From Serpentinimonas maccroryi (GTDB taxonomy: Bacteria; Pseudomonadota; Gammaproteobacteria; Burkholderiales; Burkholderiaceae_C), in the NCBI RefSeq assembly GCF_000828915.1, contig NZ_AP014569.1, positions 2,356,001-2,420,000 on the forward strand: a stretch of DNA of 64,000 bases, read 5' to 3'. Below, piece by piece: positions 20,077-27,659 of the stretch (position 1 is the stretch's first letter; each line of letters starts with the position of its first letter). Below the pieces are notes generated by a model, which saw nothing but the letters and a program-made list of their open reading frames with translations, searched no databases and was not told where the DNA came from. The position numbers and the translations under genes are program-made.

Positions 20077-20781
20077 CTACGGCATGCGCTGCAGCACGCC
20101 GTCGTTGAGGTGATAAACGGTGTCGAAGCCTGCGATCATGCGGTGATCGTGGGTGACGGCGATCACCGCCGAGCCGCGCTCGCGCGCGATCTTCTTGAGC
20201 AGGGCCATCACCTTGGTGCCGCGCTCGGTGTCGAGTGCCGCGGTCGGCTCGTCAGCCAGGATCAGCGGCGGCTCGTTGGCTAGGGCGCGCCCGATCGCCA
20301 CCCGCTGCTGCTCCCCGCCAGAGAGGTTGGCTGGCAGCCAATCGGCGCGGTGCGCGATCTCAAGGTAGCCCAACAGCTCCTTCGCGCGCCGCGTCGCCTC
20401 GCGCCGGCTGATGCCGTTCAACTGCATCACCAGGGCGAGGTTTTCGATCGCAGTGAGGAACGGGATCAGGTTGTGCTGCTGGAAGATGAAGCCGATGTTG
20501 CGGCGGCGGAAGGCACGGTCATCGACCTCCGTCCAGCCGTTGTTGTAGATCTCCTGCCCGCCGACCACGATGCGCCCGGTGGTCGGCTCTAGGATCAGGC
20601 TGATCGCCAGCAGCAGCGTGCTCTTGCCCGAGCCGCTGGGGCCCAGCAGCGCCGCGAGCTCGCCTTCTTGGACCGCGAACGAACAAGGCTTGAGCGCCAG
20701 CACGACCGTCTCGCCGCTGCCGAAGGTCTTGGACACGCCCTCGACCTCGACGACCGGCTTTTGGACATCGACCAACGTCAT
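20077..20781 (-). CDS. ABC exporter ATPase, DevA/MacB-LolD type
   Basis: A 234-residue ATPase of the FtsE/LolD/MacB group. Walker A is GPSGSGKST (47-55), the signature is LSGGEQQRVAIGRAL, Walker B is LILADEPTAALD and the H-loop is VTHDHRM. It is last in a three-gene unit with a FtsX-type permease and a membrane-fusion protein; the permease stop overlaps its start as ATGA. The trio resembles DevBCA/MacAB exporters that extrude a substrate through TolC. No TolC gene is nearby. Confidence 0.9.
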   Translation of the reverse strand: MTLVDVQKPVVEVEGVSKTFGSGETVVLALKPCSFAVQEGELAALLGPSGSGKSTLLLAISLILEPTTGRIVVGGQEIYNNGWTEVDDRAFRRRNIGFIFQQHNLIPFLTAIENLALVMQLNGISRREATRRAKELLGYLEIAHRADWLPANLSGGEQQRVAIGRALANEPPLILADEPTAALDTERGTKVMALLKKIARERGSAVIAVTHDHRMIAGFDTVYHLNDGVLQRMP

Positions 20782-21971
20782 CCCCCGAGCGCCAGTTGCG
20801 GCGGCGTGCGCAGCGCATGCCAGATCGCCATCCCGCTGGCCAGCACGCCGCCGACCAGCATCACGCCGAAGGTGATGGCGGTCTCATGGGCCAAGAAAGC
20901 TAGGCTGCGCGGGAAGCCGGGGGCGATCAATTCGCGCAGCCCGTAGGCGAGCGCGAAGCTGGCCAGCGTCAGCACCATCGACTGCTCCATGATCAGGCGC
21001 ACGATCACCCAGTTGGACGCGCCGATCAGTTTGAGCGTGGCGATCGAGCGGATCTTCTCGATCGTCAGCACGTAGATGATGAGCGCGATGATGACGATCG
21101 AGACGATCAGCAGCAGCACGCGGAACAGCCCGAGCACCGCCGACATGCGGGCGAGCCGGCCTTCGAGCATCAGATCGCGCTGCTCTTCGGTGGTATAGAC
21201 GTTGAAGTGCAGCCAGTCGCGGATGTGCTGCGCGACTCGCACGCCGTCGGCGCCGGGAGCCAGCCTCACCAACACCGCGTTGACCGTATCGCCTGAGGTC
21301 GACAGCAGCGGCAATAGGCGCGCGGCCTGCTCGGACGAGTAGCCGGCGCGTTCTAGGCGTTGGAGGTTGGCTGCGCGCGCCGCGACCAGTGCCCGGTTGT
21401 CCTGCTGGAACTGCACCTGCTGCGCATCGGGCAGCGACAGGTAGAGCAGCGGGTTGCCGCCGGAATCGACCGCGCCCTGCGTGATGCCGACCACCGTGTA
21501 GTCATGAATGCCCAAGCGCACCTTGTCGCCGAGGTCCAAGCCGAGCTTGCCATCGGCCACCAGTTCGTAGCGCGCCGCCTCGATGCCGCGCCCGCGCGCG
21601 ATGCGCGCGGGACCGCCCAGACCGCCGAACACGTCGTAGCCAATGATCGTGAACTGCTGGTTCCTGGCGCCGATCTGGCGCTGCGCCGAGAAGATCACCA
21701 GCGGGCTGGCCTTGGCCACGCCCGGCGTCGCAGCCACGCTCTTGTGGCTGTCCAGCGGGATGCGCGAGCTCTCGTTGAAGGGCCCGCCGCGCCCGCGCTC
21801 GACGACCCACAGGTCGGTGGCCGTGTTGTCGATCAGCCAGACGCCGTCGGCGATGTTGCCTCGGTAGATGCCGTTCATCACCAGCACGATGGTCAGCAGC
21901 ATCGCCACGCCGACGATGGTGGCGATGAACTTGCCGAGGTGGCGGCGGATGTCCTTGAGGGCGAGGTCCAT
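20778..21971 (-). CDS. ABC exporter permease, FtsX/DevC-like
   Basis: A 397-residue permease with one N-terminal membrane segment (about 14-35), a large periplasmic domain (about 40-270) and three C-terminal membrane segments, the MacB/DevC topology. The FtsX motif region reads IALIIYVLTIEKIRSIATLKLIGASNWVIVRLI. It lies 24 bp downstream of the membrane-fusion gene and overlaps the ATPase gene by 4 bases. It appears intact, unlike most neighbours in this block. Confidence 0.88.
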   Translation of the reverse strand: MDLALKDIRRHLGKFIATIVGVAMLLTIVLVMNGIYRGNIADGVWLIDNTATDLWVVERGRGGPFNESSRIPLDSHKSVAATPGVAKASPLVIFSAQRQIGARNQQFTIIGYDVFGGLGGPARIARGRGIEAARYELVADGKLGLDLGDKVRLGIHDYTVVGITQGAVDSGGNPLLYLSLPDAQQVQFQQDNRALVAARAANLQRLERAGYSSEQAARLLPLLSTSGDTVNAVLVRLAPGADGVRVAQHIRDWLHFNVYTTEEQRDLMLEGRLARMSAVLGLFRVLLLIVSIVIIALIIYVLTIEKIRSIATLKLIGASNWVIVRLIMEQSMVLTLASFALAYGLRELIAPGFPRSLAFLAHETAITFGVMLVGGVLASGMAIWHALRTPPQLALGG

Positions 21972-21995
21972 GACGTGTCTTGCGTGGCGCTTTGG

Positions 21996-23156
21996 TCAGC
22001 GCGCGGGCGCGTCGAACGCTTTCACACGCATGCCGGCCTTGACGCCGTCGGCCGCGGCGACGACGCGCTCGCCGGCGGCCAGCCCCTGGGTGATCAGCGC
22101 CAGCCGCCCATCGCTGGCGCCGGTCTGCACGGGCCGGAACTCGGCTCGCGCGTCCACCACGATCAAGACACCTTGGCGGCCCTCACGGTCGCGGGTCAGC
22201 GCCGTCATCGGCACCGCGATGCCCGCCACCGCGCCGGTATCAACCGAGACTTGGGCCTCTTGGTCGATCGCGAAGCGTGCCGGCGGTTTGTCGAAAGCGA
22301 TGTTGACTTCGAGCTCGCGCGTCGCGGCGTCGGACTGGTGGGTGATGCGTGCGACCTTGCCCGGCAACACCTCGCCACTGCGCATGCGGATGCTCGCCAC
22401 TTGGCCGATCAGCACGCGGGCGAGCACCGACTCGTCCACGCTCATCGCCACCCAGAGCGTGGCCGGATCGACCATGCGCAGCAGCGTGCTGCCCGGAACG
22501 ACCGTGGTGCCGACCTCGGCTTGGCGCGCGATGATGACGCCATCCATCGGCGCCACAATGCGGGTGAACGACAGCACGGCGTCGGCATAGCGGGCTTCGT
22601 GCTGCAGCGCGCTCGCTTCGGCCGCGCGCGCGGCGTGGGTCGCGCGCGCGTTGTCTAGGTTGGCCTGCGCGGCGCGCAACGCGGCGTCGGCGCCATCGAG
22701 CACGGCCTGCGAAACAAACCCGCTGCGCAGCAACTCGGCGTCGCGCTGTTGCTTGCTGCGCGCCAGCTCGAGCTCGGCCTGCGCCTTGGCGACGCTCGCC
22801 TTGGCCGCGTCGACGTTGCGCGCCAGCGCCGTCTGCTGGGCGCCGACCACACCGCGTTTGGCAGCGAGGTCGCGATCGTCGAGCTGCACGAGCGCTTGAC
22901 CGCGCCTAACCTCGTCGCCTATGTCCACGTTGACCTGCTGCACCGTGGCCGTGATGCGCGCGGCCAGCGTCACCGGCACGCGCGCCTGCAGGGTGCCGGG
23001 GCCGACGACGCGCTGGGCCACCGTGCCCTGCACGGCCTCGACGATCGGCACTGCGACAGCCCGTCCGAAGTGCCAATAGCCGGCCCCCGCTGCGACCACC
23101 AGCACGAGGCCGACGACGAGCGCCGGGACGCGCCGCTTGCTTCGTTTCACTGACAT
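21996..23156 (-). CDS. HlyD-family periplasmic adaptor (membrane fusion protein)
   Basis: A 386-residue membrane-fusion protein. One N-terminal membrane segment (about 10-30) follows a basic start MSVKRSKRR. The biotinyl-lipoyl halves and an alpha-helical hairpin (about 90-190, Ala/Gln-rich coiled coil) are followed by a beta-barrel region. It would bridge the inner-membrane ABC permease to an outer-membrane channel. It is the first gene of the three-gene exporter unit; the truncated OsmC gene ends 6 bp upstream of its start. Confidence 0.88.
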   Translation of the reverse strand: MSVKRSKRRVPALVVGLVLVVAAGAGYWHFGRAVAVPIVEAVQGTVAQRVVGPGTLQARVPVTLAARITATVQQVNVDIGDEVRRGQALVQLDDRDLAAKRGVVGAQQTALARNVDAAKASVAKAQAELELARSKQQRDAELLRSGFVSQAVLDGADAALRAAQANLDNARATHAARAAEASALQHEARYADAVLSFTRIVAPMDGVIIARQAEVGTTVVPGSTLLRMVDPATLWVAMSVDESVLARVLIGQVASIRMRSGEVLPGKVARITHQSDAATRELEVNIAFDKPPARFAIDQEAQVSVDTGAVAGIAVPMTALTRDREGRQGVLIVVDARAEFRPVQTGASDGRLALITQGLAAGERVVAAADGVKAGMRVKAFDAPAR

Positions 23157-23162
23157 ACGACC

Positions 23163-23441
23163 TCAGGCACCCTGCTCGTTAGGCGTCAACTCTCCGCTCG
23201 CTTCAGCACGCAGCGTGCTGGGCGTCTGCTTAAACTTGGGCATGCAGAACAGCAGGCTCGACGACAGGCAGTTGGCCACCGCCGCGCCGATCAGGCGGGC
23301 TGCGTTCGGACCAGCCGGGTGCCCGAGCCGCTCCGGTTCGTCGAGCAGCAACTCATCGACCCCGGGCCAATCGAACTTGACCCGAAATTCATAGTCGCTT
23401 TGCTGCTCCAGTTCGAGTTTAAATGACGGCATTTCGCTCAT
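23163..23441 (-). pseudogene. OsmC-family protein, C-terminally truncated
   Basis: 92 residues match the N-terminal part of OsmC-like thiol peroxidase/hydrolase proteins: FKLELEQQSDYEFRVKFDW, then GPNAARLIGAAVANCLSSSLLF with the first conserved Cys, and KFKQTPSTLRAEASGEL. Translation stops right after NEQGA, where the family usually continues for about 50 residues including the second redox Cys. The stop lies 6 bp before the membrane-fusion gene, suggesting that the exporter genes joined here and removed the 3' end. It might still be expressed as a short protein, but a peroxidatic function is unlikely. Confidence 0.65.
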
Positions 23442-23740
23442 GGCATGGCCCTTTTTTTCAAAACTCGACACCAACGGTATGTCGGCGGTTGATTGTACTT
23501 GGGGCCGCTGGGCACGGTCTGCAACCAGAGTGGCTGATGGGGGGTGCGTTGGTCGAAGGCAGCGCGAGCCCGCAAGGAGCCTCAACGTCGGAGCGCCGAC
23601 GCCGTTTCACCCGCAGCAGGTGCGCGCTGGATATCTATGATTCGGCGATGCCTTCCCATCTAAGGGGCCAGAACCAGCGAGCGCAACTGCGGCGGTTTGC
23701 CGGTCACACCGGTCCTGCTGCTGGCCATCCTGCCCCCGCC
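23442..23740. other. Intergenic stretch, no gene recognised
   Basis: About 300 bp between the truncated OsmC gene and the reductase fragment. It should contain the promoter of the osmC/exporter direction (a TTTTTTT run lies just 5' of the OsmC start on the plus strand), but no clear promoter, terminator or coding region was recognised. Confidence 0.5.
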
Positions 23741-24535
23741 TCACCCCCCCACCCCCAGCAACTGCTGCAGGCGCGGGCTGGTGGTGGTGTATTGCAGCAG
23801 CTGGCGTTGGCCGGGGCGCAGTTGGGCGGCGGCGGCGAAGGCGGCCAGGGTGGCTTCGTGGAAGGCGCAGACGATGAGTTTGCGCTTGCCGGGGTAGTGG
23901 TTGATGTCGCCCACGGCGTAGAGGCCGGGTTCGGCGCTGGCCATGGTGGCGCTGTCCACGGGCAGCAGTTTGCGCTGCAGCGCCAGCTCCACCGCCGCCG
24001 CATCGCCCCCGTACACCACGACGTGCCGTGCAGTGGCCAGTGCGGCCTTGGTGGGCCGGCCATGGTAGCAGACTTGGACTGGCGCGCTGTGCTCGAAGGG
24101 TTCGAGCTCGGGCAGGGCTTCTTTGCGTGGCACAAAGGCGCCGACGCCGGCGGCGATGAACACCGTGGGCGCCAGCCACGCCTGAATGTTGTTTGGCCCG
24201 TTGTTCTGCCCATTGCTGCGCACCAGCCAGCGCCCGTCGGGCTGGCGCTGCACGCTGCTCACGAGCTGACCCAGATGCAGCGGCGGGTTGAAGGGGCGCA
24301 GCTGCTGCAGCAGGCGCTCGGTGAGCTCGCGGCCGCTGCACACGGGCAGGCCGGGCAGGTCGTAGATCGGTTTGTCGGGGTAGAGCGCGGCGCACTGGCC
24401 GCCGGGCTCGGGCAGCACATCGACCAGGTGGCAGCCTATCTCTTGCAGCCCGAGCTGAAAGGCCAAAAATAGCCCAGCCGGCCCGGCCCCGATGATCAGA
24501 GCCTCGGTTTCGATGGGCGGTGGCGTGGCGGCCAA
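23741..24535 (-). pseudogene. Ferredoxin-NADP+ reductase type 2-like protein with an internal deletion
   Basis: 264 residues, against about 340-360 for the family. The FAD-binding start is intact (IIGAGPAGLFLAFQLGL, then LPEPGGQCAALYPDKPIYDLPG), as is the C-terminal FAD part (GLYAVGDINHYPGKRKLIVCAFHEATLAAF). In between, after HVVVYGGDAAAVELALQ, the text jumps directly to RKLLPVDSATM, so most of the NADPH-binding domain (about 80-90 residues) is missing without loss of frame. The dinucleotide motif is also altered (VYGGDAAAVE for a usual GGGDSA). Catalysis with NADPH is therefore improbable. It follows fdxA, its likely former partner, by 9 bp. Confidence 0.75.
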
Positions 24536-24544
24536 GGGGAGTTG

Positions 24545-24874
24545 TCAGCGTTTGAGCAGAGGCAGCTTGCCGGTCATGTCTTTGTGGTCATCGGCGTCGG
24601 GCAGCGGTGACTTGCGCTTGGTGATGCTTTTCCAGCCTGGCAGGCGCGCCAGTTCGGCATTGAGGGCGATCATATGCTGCTGGTCGTTGGGCACGTCTTC
24701 CTCGGGGTAGATGGCGCTCACCGGGCACTCGGGGATGCAGACGGCGCAGTCGATGCACTCGTCGGGGTCGATGGTGAGGAAGTTGGGGCCTTCGCGGAAG
24801 CAATCCACGGGGCAGACATCGACGCAGTCGGTGTATTTGCAGGCAATGCAGGCTTCGGTAACTACGTGGGTCAT
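24545..24874 (-). CDS. fdxA: Seven-iron ferredoxin FdxA
   Basis: A 109-residue 7Fe ferredoxin. All cluster ligands are present: C9, C17 and C50 for the [3Fe-4S] cluster, C21, C40, C43 and C46 for the [4Fe-4S] cluster, plus C12 and C25, in the spacing of Azotobacter FdI. The C-terminal extension ends in ...GKLPLLKR. It is an electron carrier in the cytoplasm. It lies between the deleted reductase gene and a 15-bp tandem repeat and appears intact. Confidence 0.95.
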   Translation of the reverse strand: MTHVVTEACIACKYTDCVDVCPVDCFREGPNFLTIDPDECIDCAVCIPECPVSAIYPEEDVPNDQQHMIALNAELARLPGWKSITKRKSPLPDADDHKDMTGKLPLLKR

Positions 24875-24952
24875 GGCTCGGTGACTCGGTGGCTCGGGGC
24901 GCGGGCTAAAGGACGGGGAAGGGCGAAAGCTCGGATTTTAGGGCTTCGGGGT

Positions 24953-25027
24953 GCGCCCGTGAGGGGTGCGCCCGTGAGGGGGGCGCCCGTGAGGGGGGCG
25001 CCCGTGAGGGGGGCGCCCGTGAGGGGG
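24953..25027. repeat. 15-bp tandem repeat, five copies
   Basis: Five head-to-tail copies of GCGCCCGTGAGGGGG (the first ends in T) with almost no divergence, between fdxA and the cysN fragment. It covers the region immediately upstream of fdxA on the minus strand. It is not CRISPR-like because there are no spacers. Confidence 0.92.
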
Positions 25028-25031
25028 GTGG

Positions 25032-25346
25032 TCAATCCAGTAGCACGGCGGCGGCGGTGCGGTGGCTGGCGCTGTCCACCAAAATCAAGGCCCCGAGCGC
25101 GCGCGACTGCGCGTAGCCCAGCGCCGGCAGCGGCGCTTGCAGTTGCAGCTCGACGCGGCCGATGCCGTTGGCTTCCAGCCGCTCGGCGCTCTGTTGCTCC
25201 AGCGTGTGAATGTCGAGCCGGTGCAGCACCCGCGTGACCTTGGCCTTGACCCAGCGGTGCTGGTGCAGCGCCCAGTACAGGCGCCCGGGTTGCAGGGGTT
25301 CGTCGTCGAGCCAGGCCAGGGTGGCGCTTAAACCCAGATTTTCCAT
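25032..25346 (-). pseudogene. CysN (sulfate adenylyltransferase large subunit) C-terminal fragment
   Basis: About 98 residues match the C-terminal beta-barrel of CysN/NodQ: LSATLAWLDDEPLQPGRLYWALH, RLDIHTLEQQ, IGRVELQLQAPLP and ALILVDSASHRTAAAVLLD. The GTPase domain and the rest of the protein are missing. The IS element interrupts the frame at its 5' side (residues MENLG are read from the IS end). Restoring the pre-insertion sequence across the 5-bp duplication gives a TGA a few codons upstream in the same frame, so the gene was already truncated before the IS arrived. Confidence 0.8.
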
Positions 25347-26823
25347 TAGCCCCGCCAGCCCCGGTTGAGCGAGAATGAAGCGGGGAGTTGGTGGCTGATA
25401 CTGGGCGGAGGTTCTAATGGAAACCATTAGCCGAATCCTTTGCGGATCATTTGGTTACGTGAGGGTTGCATGAGTCGCGTGCTATCTGGGGATGGGTTCT
25501 CGGTCGGTTTTACGGATCGCGAAGTGACCGCGTGGGGTGGTCTGGCGCTTCTGAAGCGGATGCTTGACAGCATGGAATTCCAGCAAGCGGTCGCGGGATG
25601 GGGATTGCCGGAGTCGGGATCGAATCGGGGGTATCCCGCCTTGCAACTGGTCGAGCAATTCATCGTCTCGATCTGGTGCGGAGCCTGCCGCTTCGCCCAT
25701 GCCGAGGTCGTACGGCTGGACCGCACGCTGACCCGGCTGTTCGGGTGGAAATGCGCAGCGGAGTTCAAAGCCATCCAGCGGTTGTTTGCGCGCTTCGACA
25801 TGCTGGCCAATGAGCGCGTGCTGGCCGAGTCTTATCGATGGTTCTTTGGCAAGCTGGCATCGCTGTCCAGACTGACGCTTGATCTTGATTCCACGGTCGT
25901 GACGCGCAACGGAGAGCAGGAAGGGGCGAGCCGGGGCTACAACCCCGCCAAGCATGGCCGGGCAAGCCACCATCCGCTGCTGGCCTTCGTAGCGCAAGCC
26001 CGCCTGGTCGCCAACTTCTGGCTCAGACCGGGAAACGCCGCCAGCGCCAACAACGTCCTGCAATTTCTCGAACCCACGCTGACGCACCTGGGCGACAAGG
26101 TCGTGGGGCTGTTGCGCGCCGATAGCGGATTCTTCGACAACGCCTTCCTGACCGTCCTCGAAGCCAAGCAAATCCCCTACGTGATCGCCGCCAAGCTGAC
26201 CCAGGCGTTGCAGCGCACGATCTATCAGACGGGAGGCTGGTGGGCACTGGAAACGGGACTGGAACTGACCGAGCTTCGCTATCAGGCGCAAGGCTGGGCC
26301 GCACCCCGGCGGATCATCGTGGTGCGCCAGTCGGTCAAGCGCAAGACTGCGCCCGGAAAGAGCCTGTCCCTGTTTGCCGACGACCCGGACATCCAGGGCT
26401 GGCGCTATGGGGCCTTCGTGACCACGCTGGAATTGCCGATGCTCGAGGTCTGGCGCCTCTACCGGGGGCGTGCGGACTGTGAGAACCGGATCAAGGAGTT
26501 GAAGGCCGATTTCGGGCTGGATGCCTTCAACATGCGCGACTTCTGGGCGACAGAGGCCGCCCTCGGCTTTGCCATGCTGGCCTACAACCTGATGAGCGTC
26601 TTGCGCCAGGCCGTGATGAGAAGCCAGGTTCAGCATACTCTTTCCACCCTGCATGGGCTGGTTCTGGCTATCGGCGGCTCTTGGGACAAATGCAGCGACA
26701 AGAGCCATCTGCTCCTATCCCTTCCGCGTCGAAAACGCGACTGGTTCTCCGGCCTCTGGGCCAACGCTTCGCGCCCTCCTACCATCAGCTTCGCCCCTCA
26801 AAGTGGCTAATGGAAAATCTGGG
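25333..26823 (+). mobile_element. IS1380-family insertion sequence, complete
   Basis: A 1491-bp element bounded by perfect 19-bp inverted repeats: CCCAGATTTTCCATTAGCC at 25333-25351 and its complement at 26805-26823. It is flanked by 5-bp direct repeats TTAAA (25328-25332 and 26824-26828), the target duplication. A dyad TAATGG/CCATTA (25415-25429) lies between the left end and the transposase start. The intact ends, duplication and ORF suggest recent insertion. Confidence 0.93.
25470..26810 (+). CDS. IS1380-family transposase
   Basis: A 446-residue DDE transposase spanning most of the element. Family-typical parts are LDLDSTVVTRNGEQEGASRG followed by YNPAKHGRASHHPLLAF, the RADSGFF motif with a catalytic Asp, and YRGRADCENRIKELKADFGLD containing the catalytic Glu region. 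The start follows a GAGGG sequence. The frame is uninterrupted, so the element may be active. Confidence 0.93.
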   Translation: MSRVLSGDGFSVGFTDREVTAWGGLALLKRMLDSMEFQQAVAGWGLPESGSNRGYPALQLVEQFIVSIWCGACRFAHAEVVRLDRTLTRLFGWKCAAEFKAIQRLFARFDMLANERVLAESYRWFFGKLASLSRLTLDLDSTVVTRNGEQEGASRGYNPAKHGRASHHPLLAFVAQARLVANFWLRPGNAASANNVLQFLEPTLTHLGDKVVGLLRADSGFFDNAFLTVLEAKQIPYVIAAKLTQALQRTIYQTGGWWALETGLELTELRYQAQGWAAPRRIIVVRQSVKRKTAPGKSLSLFADDPDIQGWRYGAFVTTLELPMLEVWRLYRGRADCENRIKELKADFGLDAFNMRDFWATEAALGFAMLAYNLMSVLRQAVMRSQVQHTLSTLHGLVLAIGGSWDKCSDKSHLLLSLPRRKRDWFSGLWANASRPPTISFAPQSG

Positions 26824-26828
26824 TTAAA

Positions 26829-26996
26829 GCGGATCACGACGGACGCGACGCCGACCTTTGCACGCTCATTACGGTCGCCCTGCAAAACGGCGGCCTGATC
26901 TCCCAGAACAAGCGCAAGTCATACGCCGACCGTGTGCCTGAACGGGTGTTCGATGCCATCGATGCGCTGTGCACAGCGCGGCTGGCGGCCAAGGGT
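26829..26996 (+). pseudogene. Unidentified coding-like fragment between IS and rsmG
   Basis: An open frame of 56 codons begins directly at the IS right flank (ADHDGRDADLCTLITVALQNGGLISQNKRK...) and runs into the antisense of the rsmG 3' end, stopping at about 27046. Composition looks like real coding sequence but it has no start. The LQNGG...S.NKRK pattern faintly recalls tails of some Fic-type proteins; this is only a guess. Confidence 0.3.
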
Positions 26997-27659
26997 TCAG
27001 ACGCCGCCGCGCCGCCGCATCCAGACCAAGCAGCGCTCGGCGTCTAGGCCGGGCACGCGCACCGGTTCCACGTGAAACACCTCGATTTCGGGCGGCAGCG
27101 CCGCGATTTCGTCGTGCGGCACCTTGCCCTTGAGCGCCAGCCACAGCCCCTGCGGTGCCAGCGCCCCCTGCGACAGCCGGGTGAAATCGGCCAACGAGGC
27201 GAAGGCGCGCGACAGCACCAGATCGTGCGGCTGCACGATGTGCTCGACGCGCGCGTGCTGCCCCTGCAGATTGGGCAGGCGCAGCGCCGCCGCCACTTGG
27301 CTGATGAACAGCGCTTTTTTGGCCACCGCATCGACGCAGCGCAACGACAGCACCGGGCAGGCAATGGCCAGCACCGCGCCCGGCAGGCCACCGCCCGAGC
27401 CCACATCGAGCAACCGTGGCGCGTGCGGCAGATCGAGCGCGCTCAGCTGGCGCTGCACCGGCACGCACACCGCCAAGCTGTCGAGCAGGTGGTGCGTGAG
27501 CAGCTGCTGCGGCTGGCGCAGCGCCGTCAGGTTATAGACCCGGTTCCACTTGGCCAGCCAGTCGGCGTAGTCGAGCAGGGTTTGCTGCTGCGCTGCGCTC
27601 AAGCTCAGCTGCAAGGCGTCGAAGCCGTCGCGCAGGCCTGCGGCGAGCGGGTGGCTCAT
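26997..27659 (-). CDS. rsmG: 16S rRNA (guanine527-N7)-methyltransferase RsmG (GidB)
   Basis: A 220-residue SAM-dependent methyltransferase of 16S rRNA G527. The core reads [19 protein letters not shown] and [21 protein letters not shown] (SAM motif I), then [13 protein letters not shown]. The start overlaps the mnmG stop, so it is translationally coupled. A parS-like site lies inside it at 27064-27079. Its usual downstream neighbour parA is displaced by the accessory block. Confidence 0.96.
   Translation of the reverse strand: MSHPLAAGLRDGFDALQLSLSAAQQQTLLDYADWLAKWNRVYNLTALRQPQQLLTHHLLDSLAVCVPVQRQLSALDLPHAPRLLDVGSGGGLPGAVLAIACPVLSLRCVDAVAKKALFISQVAAALRLPNLQGQHARVEHIVQPHDLVLSRAFASLADFTRLSQGALAPQGLWLALKGKVPHDEIAALPPEIEVFHVEPVRVPGLDAERCLVWMRRRGGV
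27064..27079. promoter_or_regulatory. parS-like ParB binding site 1 (in rsmG)
   Basis: GGTTCCACGTGAAACA matches the 16-bp consensus TGTTTCACGTGAAACA at 14 of 16 positions, with the central CACGTGAAAC intact. Confidence 0.75.

Noticed and set aside
24953-25027. CRISPR-like array
   Set aside because: The 15-bp units are contiguous with no spacers, and no cas genes are present.
25032-25427. Functional CysN encoded on the minus strand
   Set aside because: The GTPase domain is absent and the first codons come from the IS end, so it is only a 3' fragment.
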